NCBI GenBank assembly: GCA_021850835.1
Contig: JAJZKS010000028.1
Span: forward strand, 1-11,552
Origin: Thermoplasmata archaeon
GTDB taxonomy: Archaea > Thermoplasmatota > Thermoplasmata > Thermoplasmatales > Thermoplasmataceae
Length of the DNA stretch: 11,552 nucleotides
Direction: 5' to 3'
Shown: in pieces, positions 7,011 through 11,552 of the stretch
Position numbering within the stretch: position 1 is the first letter of the stretch
How the letters are laid out: each line of letters starts with the position of its first letter
Program-made: the position numbers and the translations under genes
The notes under the pieces: model-generated
The model's input: only the letters and a program-made list of their open reading frames with translations
Told to the model about the DNA's origin: nothing
The model's database searches: none

Positions 7011-8174
7011 TTACTCGCCCCCCACAATATGCACAACTGACATTGAACCAGTTCCACCCATGTTGTGAAGCATTGCATACCTGGGGTCCTTGACCTGCCT
7101 CTCGCCAGCCTTTTCTTTAAGTTGCCTGTAAGCTTCCACAAACTGGCCCACTCCTGTGGCTCCAAGTGGATTTCCCTTGGCCTTGAGGCCGCCGGATGGG
7201 TTGATGGGTATTCTTCCATTGAGCTTTATGTCCTCGTAGACCAGTTCTTTGGCCATGCCTTTCTGGGCAAACCCAAGGTCTTCCAGTTCCATGAGGCCGT
7301 ATATGCTGTACGAGTCGTGGATTTCAGCAAAACTCACGTCATCAATCTTTATCTTAGCCCTTTCCAGTGCCTTCCTTGAAGCAACCTTAGCCGATTCAAG
7401 CGTATAGAGAGATTTTCTGCTGTGAAGTGCAAGGTAATCCTGTGCGTCTGCCGAACTGAGGATCTTTACGCCATCAAGCTTGTGTTTCTTGACATAGTTC
7501 TCTGATGCCACAAGAACGGCCGCGGCTCCATCGCTCACAGGGCTGCAGTCCATCATGTTGAGAGGCTCTGCAACTGAAACAGAATTCAGTGCCTGCTCAA
7601 GCGTAAGCTTGTTCTTGTATTGTGCATCAGGATTCTTTGAGGCATTGAGGTGGTCGTTGACAGACATCATTGCCAGTGCATCCTTTTCGACATTGAAATC
7701 CGACATGTACTTCCTGGCGGAAATCGCGGCCAGTGCTGCAGGAGTTGCCCCAAAGAATGCCTCCCATTCCCTGTCCAGCACCGAGCTTGTCAGGTCAATG
7801 AGTTCTGTGCCGAACACATCTGTCATCTTCTCGACGCCTCCAACCATTACGAGATCGTATTCGCCAGACTTCACCGCAAGATAAGCCTGCCTTACAGCTG
7901 CACCGCCAGATGCGGTGGATGCTTCTATCCTTATTGCAGGTATGTTGTTTTCCGCTATTCCTGAGAAATCAGAAAGAAGTGCGCCTATATTCTCCTGTCC
8001 GTTTATGATTCCAGCAAGGCTGTTGCTGCCATAAAGCACCTGTACATCCCTGGAGTATACTCCGGCATTTTCGATTGCCCTCAGGCCTGCTTCCACTGCA
8101 AGCTCCCTTAGGGAGCGTTCCCAGAGTTCCCCGAATTTTGTTTCTCCTGCGCCTACTATGTAAACATCACTCAA
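7011..8174 (-). CDS. Archaeal thiolase (acetyl-CoA acetyltransferase/SCP2-type) with substituted active-site residues
   Basis: Thiolase-fold protein of 387 aa from the archaeal acetoacetyl-CoA thiolase/SCP2 group, which normally condenses two acetyl-CoA before HMG-CoA synthase. The fold is clear: GAGETKFGE (about 8-16), [11 protein letters not shown] (84-94), [22 protein letters not shown] (284-290), [17 protein letters not shown] (325-341) and HNMGGTGSM (370-378). The expected nucleophilic Cys is Thr87 (codon ACC, 7916-7914), the GHP His is Asn335 (AAT, 7172-7170), and HDCF reads HDSY (Ser288). Only the HD His286 and HN His370 remain. Classical Claisen chemistry is therefore doubtful, though the frame is intact and well conserved. 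I start at TTG 8174, five bases after GGTGA and giving [13 protein letters not shown] 8183 and TTG 8186 are alternatives. It overlaps the upstream HMG-CoA synthase gene, so translation is probably coupled. Confidence 0.92.
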   Translation of the reverse strand: MSDVYIVGAGETKFGELWERSLRELAVEAGLRAIENAGVYSRDVQVLYGSNSLAGIINGQENIGALLSDFSGIAENNIPAIRIEASTASGGAAVRQAYLAVKSGEYDLVMVGGVEKMTDVFGTELIDLTSSVLDREWEAFFGATPAALAAISARKYMSDFNVEKDALAMMSVNDHLNASKNPDAQYKNKLTLEQALNSVSVAEPLNMMDCSPVSDGAAAVLVASENYVKKHKLDGVKILSSADAQDYLALHSRKSLYTLESAKVASRKALERAKIKIDDVSFAEIHDSYSIYGLMELEDLGFAQKGMAKELVYEDIKLNGRIPINPSGGLKAKGNPLGATGVGQFVEAYRQLKEKAGERQVKDPRYAMLHNMGGTGSMSVVHIVGGE

Positions 8175-9222
8175 TTCCGTCACCAACGATTATCTTTTTC
8201 TTGAACTTTGAATAAAGTGCGTAGTCCAGCCACCTGACCTTGCTTAGCTGCTCCTTTATTGTTGGGGCGGCGTGCCTGTCAAGCTCGTCGATCTTTTCTG
8301 TAACTGTAATGTCAAATGCATCCGATCCAGCGCCTGAGCCGAAGGAAACTGCGAATATCCTGTCTCCTGGCTTTGCAATGTCAAGGATTGCCGACAGCCC
8401 GGTCATCATGGATGCAGAATATGTGTTGCCAATGACTGGCGTAAGAAGCCCGTCCTTGATCTGTGAATCCTGGAAACCAAGTGTCTTTGCAGCCCTGGTC
8501 GGGAATTTCCCATTGGGCTGGTGGAACACTGCGTAATCATAATCTGCAGGAGTTGTTCCCCTGTTTTCCAGCATCAGCTTTGAGGCAGAAATTGTGTGCC
8601 TGAAATAGGCAGGTTCACCGGTAAACCTCTCGCCGTGGCTGGGGTATGGCTCACCTTCCCTTCTCCAGAAATCTGGCGTATCAGACGTAACAGAAAGAGT
8701 GTGGTTGATCTCTGCTATAACATCATTCTTGCCTATTACAATGGCAGTTCCTCCGGCAGATGCCGTGTATTCCAGAACATCTCCCGGCGCTCCCTGAGAG
8801 GTGTCGGCGCCAATGGCCATTCCGTACCTGATGAGATTGGAATCAACCATTGCCTTTACGTTCTGCATCCCGGCTGTTCCTGCCTTGCAGGCAAATTCAT
8901 AGTCTGCGGCGAAGAGTGGGAAATCCATCCCCACCGCCGCAGAAACAATGGTTGATGTTGGCTTGACAGCGTATGGGTGGGATTCAGACCCTATGTAAAG
9001 GGCACCGATTGACTTTGGGTCCAGTTTCTTTCTCTTGATTGCGTTTCTCGCTGCTTCCACAGAAATGGTTGCAACATCCTCATCTGGGGCTGGAACTGAT
9101 TTGCTTAAAATGTATATTCCATTCTTTATGGAGTCAACGTCTTCTCCCCACACCCTCGCGATCTCCTCAGGCTTTATCCTGTATCGTGGTATGTAGGAAC
9201 CGTAGCTCACTATTCCGGACAT
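8167..9222 (-). CDS. Hydroxymethylglutaryl-CoA synthase (archaeal type)
   Basis: A 351-aa enzyme that condenses acetyl-CoA with acetoacetyl-CoA to HMG-CoA, the committed carbon source for archaeal isoprenoid lipids. The catalytic residues are all visible: Glu80 in [12 protein letters not shown], the acylated Cys112 in FACKAGTAG, and His234 in FHQPNGKFP. Each is one position from the S. aureus MvaS triad (E79, C111, H233). The C-terminal [12 protein letters not shown] motif is present and the length is typical of archaeal members. It is the first gene of the operon with thiolase and DUF35. The start is the ATG at 9222, and a TATA box about 35 bp upstream implies a leader of about 8-10 nt. The C-terminal codons GGTGACGGAATTGAGTGA double as ribosome binding site and start for the thiolase. 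Confidence 0.97.
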   Translation of the reverse strand: MSGIVSYGSYIPRYRIKPEEIARVWGEDVDSIKNGIYILSKSVPAPDEDVATISVEAARNAIKRKKLDPKSIGALYIGSESHPYAVKPTSTIVSAAVGMDFPLFAADYEFACKAGTAGMQNVKAMVDSNLIRYGMAIGADTSQGAPGDVLEYTASAGGTAIVIGKNDVIAEINHTLSVTSDTPDFWRREGEPYPSHGERFTGEPAYFRHTISASKLMLENRGTTPADYDYAVFHQPNGKFPTRAAKTLGFQDSQIKDGLLTPVIGNTYSASMMTGLSAILDIAKPGDRIFAVSFGSGAGSDAFDITVTEKIDELDRHAAPTIKEQLSKVRWLDYALYSKFKKKIIVGDGIE

Positions 9223-9253
9223 TATTGCACCGGTTAGAGGAAGTTGAATGTTG

Positions 9254-9260
9254 TATATAA
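9254..9260 (-). promoter_or_regulatory. TATA box of the HMG-CoA synthase operon
   Basis: The minus strand reads TTTTTATATAC, the strongest TATA match on that strand in the divergent gap. It lies about 35 bp before the ATG at 9222, so the mRNA would have a leader of about 10 nt. The 189-bp gap 9223-9411 otherwise holds only AT-rich promoter sequence for the two divergent genes. Confidence 0.55.
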
Positions 9261-9370
9261 AAATTCACGAAATGGATTTAATCAATTGCCGAACTTTTCC
9301 ATGCAAGCCCATTTTGTGGTTTTTCAAGGCACTGCAAAAAATTCAATATCCAAACGCAGTAAGCAGCATA

Positions 9371-9379
9371 ATATATATA
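9371..9379 (+). promoter_or_regulatory. strong TATA box of winged-helix gene
   Basis: ATATATATA, centred about 37 bp before the ATG at 9412, predicts transcription start near 9402. A leader of about 10 nt would then contain GAGGGG, a plausible Shine-Dalgarno 6-7 nt before the start codon. The long TATA repeat suggests a strong promoter. Confidence 0.55.
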
Positions 9380-9411
9380 ATTGATAATAATGAGATTACA
9401 GAGGGGACAAA

Positions 9412-9627
9412 ATGGTTGACCTCAACCCCAATGAAATTAAGATTTATGATGCCGTGAAGAAGCTTGGCGCCTTAAGCGAGGAAACTCTGAAGTCTGCGGA
9501 TGACATAATGAAGGCTTCCAGGCTTGGAAAGGCCATTGTGACCTCATCCCTCCAGTCCCTTGCAAACAAGGGTTTCATAAAGAGGGTGGCAAGATCCAAG
9601 AGCGCAGGGTATTTTGCAGTCAAGTAA
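9412..9627 (+). CDS. small winged-helix DNA-binding protein
   Basis: A free-standing 71-aa helix-turn-helix protein with no other domain. Residues 7-20 form the first helix (NEIKIYDAVKKLGA), 23-34 the second, and 38-53 the recognition helix (LGKAIVTSSLQSLANK). A basic wing follows (GFIKRVARSKSAGYFAVK, 54-71). It carries 13 Lys/Arg against 7 Asp/Glu, so it is net positive and suited to DNA binding. There is no ligand-binding or dimerisation domain, so it may be a minimal regulator or a nucleoid-associated protein. Thermoplasmatales are known for lineage-specific chromatin proteins, but I do not recognise a named family. The strong ATATATATA promoter and GAGGGG ribosome site before the ATG suggest high expression. 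It stands alone between divergent HMG-CoA synthase and downstream DUF373. Confidence 0.82.
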   Translation: MVDLNPNEIKIYDAVKKLGALSEETLKSADDIMKASRLGKAIVTSSLQSLANKGFIKRVARSKSAGYFAVK

Positions 9628-9740
9628 AAAATACAGTTTGTTGTGCCCAGACATAGAATACATTTATATTTCGGTATTCCATAGTTAAGGTACATCGCTG
9701 ATTGCATCTCATTGTGTATGTAAATGGGCATGATGAGAAC

Positions 9741-9750
9741 AATATATATA
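9741..9750 (+). promoter_or_regulatory. TATA box of DUF373-mptE operon
   Basis: AATATATATA, centred about 32 bp before the ATG at 9778. Transcription would begin a few bases before or inside AAGGTGAG (9768-9774), so the ribosome binding site sits at the very 5' end of the mRNA. The 150-bp gap 9628-9777 also has a weaker TATA-like TTTATATTT (9662-9670) with no recognisable gene after it. Confidence 0.5.
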
Positions 9751-9777
9751 CGCGATTAAATCTAGTAAGGTGAGAGA

Positions 9778-10932
9778 ATGGCAACTTTAGTCCTCAATGT
9801 GGACAGGGACAACGACTACGGAGAGAAGGCAGGCATAGAAGGTCCTGTAGTCGGGTACGAGGCTTGCTACAATGCAGCCCTCAAGTTGATCTCTCAGGAT
9901 CCAGAAGATTCAGACGCAAACGCACTTTTTGGTGCAATAAAGCATTATGAGGAACTCCTCAAGCAGGGCAATTCAGCTGAGATAGCCCTTGTTACCGGAG
10001 ACATGGATGTTGGCCAGGTTTCCGATGAAAGAATCGGAAAGCAGCTTGACCTCCTGCTCTCAGATGACCATATTGATGACGTGGTTCTGGTTACAGACGG
10101 TGCTGAAGACGACTACATCGTTCCCCTTATTATCTCGAGGAGAAAGATGAGGTATGTCAAGCACGTGATCGTAAGGCATAATCAGAACATTGAGTCTGTT
10201 TACTATTACATTGTCAAGGCCCTTAAGGACAAGAAGCTAATCAACAAGTTCATCATTCCGCTTGGCCTTGTTTTTCTGACTTACGGAATTGTTTCACTTG
10301 GGTTCATCTTCTACCAGATCTTTGCGACCACAGTAAAGTCAGTTGATCCTAGCCTGGGTGCGATAACCTTTGTTACCATCGTCCTTGGTGCATATTTCGT
10401 GGAGCGTGGATTTGAGCTTGGCCGCATAACAAAGAACATATTCAACTCAGTGAGGGAATACGCCCAGGAAACAAGAATCATATTCCTTTCTTACGTAATA
10501 TCAGCGAGCCTGGTGTTCGTTGGAATAGCATCAAGCTATGTCATGACGAGAGCGGACATGTCCAACGCTGTGGACGGGGTACTGATATTTCTTTCAATGT
10601 TCACATGGTGGGTATATGGTGCATTCTTCGCCAGGGAAGCGGGGCTTGCAGTTGAACTATATGTCAACAACAACAGGAACGGCATATACAGGATACTTTA
10701 TGGCCTAATGTTCTCCCTGTCAGTTGCCTTCATTGTGTATGGGATGATAAACTATATCAGGTACATCCTGCAGTACATAGCATTCTCATCCGCAATCATC
10801 AGCATATTCTTCCTTGTGCTCGGCCTGATAATAGCCATGCTCTCTTCAATGGTGCACAGGTACTTCAACGAGAGAGAGGAAATTTCAACACCTGCCAAGA
10901 CCACCACAAAGACCACTTTTGACGAGAAATGA
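9778..10932 (+). CDS. DUF373 family membrane protein
   Basis: A 384-aa archaeal protein of unknown function. The soluble N-terminal half (1-150) has the DUF373 pattern: a first strand LVLNVDRDNDYG (4-15), GPVVGYEACYNAALKLISQDPEDSDANALF (22-51), EIALVTGD (68-75) and VVLVTDGAEDDYIVPLI (102-118). The acid-rich motifs at the ends of strands resemble a phosphate- or metal-binding Rossmann-like site, but no reaction is known. The C-terminal half has about six membrane helices (near 158-182, 193-210, 233-255, 264-285, 305-327 and 334-358), then a Thr/Lys-rich tail. A Shine-Dalgarno GGTGAG precedes the ATG at 9778. The stop codon overlaps the start of mptE as ATGA, implying coupled translation and perhaps a shared role in pterin metabolism or transport (inference). 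Confidence 0.9.
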   Translation: MATLVLNVDRDNDYGEKAGIEGPVVGYEACYNAALKLISQDPEDSDANALFGAIKHYEELLKQGNSAEIALVTGDMDVGQVSDERIGKQLDLLLSDDHIDDVVLVTDGAEDDYIVPLIISRRKMRYVKHVIVRHNQNIESVYYYIVKALKDKKLINKFIIPLGLVFLTYGIVSLGFIFYQIFATTVKSVDPSLGAITFVTIVLGAYFVERGFELGRITKNIFNSVREYAQETRIIFLSYVISASLVFVGIASSYVMTRADMSNAVDGVLIFLSMFTWWVYGAFFAREAGLAVELYVNNNRNGIYRILYGLMFSLSVAFIVYGMINYIRYILQYIAFSSAIISIFFLVLGLIIAMLSSMVHRYFNEREEISTPAKTTTKTTFDEK

Positions 10933-11552
10933 TTCCTGAACAGTGGGAGCACTTTTACAGAGAGATATGCCTTGATCTCGGCATTGACCCATTAAGCGAT
11001 CTGGAAAGCTCAAGTGTTCTTTCTACCATACTTGGCGACGATTCACGCATTGAATTACTTGACAGGTACAGGGGCGGCTCTTTCTATGTCATCGGGAATG
11101 GCCCAAACTTGCCAGAGGCCATTGGTTATTTGGGAACAGGGACTACCATTGTAGCGGATTCAGCGCTTGGGGCATTCCTGGACACTGGCAAAGTCCCGGA
11201 TATCGTTGTAACTGATCTTGACGGGGGCATTACTTCTTTGAGGCGGGCATTTTCTTTGGGATCAATAATGGTTATCCATTCTCATGGTGACAATGGGGAA
11301 CTCCTGAGAAAGTACGCCCATGAATTCTCAGGCAGGGCTGTTGGCACAACCCAGAACAAGCCACAGGGCAAAATATACAATTTCTTCGGTTTTACTGATG
11401 GCGACAGAGGGGCATATCTTGCGGACTTCCTAGGTGCAGAAGACATTTTCCTGGTCGGCTTTGACTTCTCAATGCCAGGGAAAAAGAGTAAATCAGCCGC
11501 TGCCCGAAAAATGAAGAAACTGAAATGGGCAAAGGTTCTTCTTGAGGAACTG
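10929..11552 (+). CDS. mptE: 6-hydroxymethyl-7,8-dihydropterin pyrophosphokinase, archaeal MptE type (partial, 3' end beyond window)
   Basis: The first 208 codons of an archaeal DUF115-family enzyme that puts a diphosphate on 6-hydroxymethyl-7,8-dihydropterin, a step towards folate or methanopterin-like cofactors. It is unrelated to bacterial FolK. Visible motifs are GNGPNL (56-61), TDLDG (95-99), HSHGDN (117-122), QNKPQGKIYNFFGFTDGDR (142-160) and LVGFDFSMPG (175-184); the Asp-rich motifs fit metal-nucleotide binding as in the family. The ATG at 10929 overlaps the DUF373 stop (ATGA), so it is read from the same mRNA. There is no stop before the window edge. Methanogen homologues are not much longer than this, so only the last few tens of residues are probably missing. 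Confidence 0.9.
   Translation, partial: MIPEQWEHFYREICLDLGIDPLSDLESSSVLSTILGDDSRIELLDRYRGGSFYVIGNGPNLPEAIGYLGTGTTIVADSALGAFLDTGKVPDIVVTDLDGGITSLRRAFSLGSIMVIHSHGDNGELLRKYAHEFSGRAVGTTQNKPQGKIYNFFGFTDGDRGAYLADFLGAEDIFLVGFDFSMPGKKSKSAAARKMKKLKWAKVLLEEL

Noticed and set aside
9661..9720. Extra TATA-like element (TTTATATTT) with a possible small gene after it
   Set aside because: The only ATG downstream is followed at once by a stop codon, and no RNA fold stands out; it may be an unused AT-rich stretch.
9698..9740. Possible C/D-box guide RNA (ATGATGA resembling a C box at 9730-9736)
   Set aside because: No D box (CTGA) follows at a suitable distance and no flanking stem is seen; the only nearby CTGA is upstream.
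1..11552. CRISPR arrays, insertion sequences, prophage, toxin-antitoxin or defence genes
   Set aside because: No spaced direct repeats, terminal inverted repeats, transposase, integrase or defence motifs were seen; all large frames are housekeeping or metabolic.

Overview
The window looks like chromosomal DNA of a euryarchaeon, most likely of the Thermoplasmatales or a close relative. Every recognisable gene is archaeal: a small RFC clamp-loader subunit, a Hef-type helicase without its nuclease, the HMG-CoA synthase / thiolase / DUF35 cluster, a membrane DUF373 protein and archaeal MptE. Many genes have an archaeal TATA box centred 25-28 bp before the start codon and no room for a Shine-Dalgarno, i.e. 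leaderless transcription. Others have a short leader with a GGTGA- or GAGG-like site. Base composition is roughly balanced (high 40s % GC by eye). Order-level placement is inference.

Layout, left to right. (1) tRNA-Ala(CGC), minus strand. (2) Two tandem minus-strand paralogous HSL-family (family IV) esterases, each with its own promoter. (3) A plus-strand Hef-type helicase that diverges from the second esterase over a 55-bp gap with one near-palindromic TATA box. Its frame is broken by one extra A just before Walker A. (4) RFC small subunit, minus strand, overlapping the helicase tail to tail by 8 bp. (5) PurN on the plus strand, overlapping tail to tail by 30 bp a minus-strand CPBP-family intramembrane protease. 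(6) A minus-strand operon, HMG-CoA synthase -> thiolase -> DUF35 zinc/OB-fold protein, the archaeal entry into the mevalonate pathway. (7) On the plus strand, a 71-aa winged-helix protein, then a DUF373 membrane protein coupled by ATGA overlap to MptE (6-hydroxymethylpterin pyrophosphokinase), which runs off the window.

How the genes work together. HMG-CoA synthase, thiolase and DUF35 normally form one complex that makes HMG-CoA from acetyl-CoA for archaeal lipids. Here the synthase keeps its Glu/Cys/His triad, but the thiolase has lost the nucleophilic Cys (Thr), the GHP His (Asn) and the HDCF Cys (Ser). This is the most interesting observation in the window. It suggests a thiolase kept as a scaffold or with altered chemistry, with acetoacetyl-CoA supplied by another thiolase. 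The second notable point is the helicase frameshift. No CRISPR, insertion sequence, prophage or defence island is visible; this is ordinary housekeeping territory with a few anomalies. No gene-free stretch exceeds about 190 bases.
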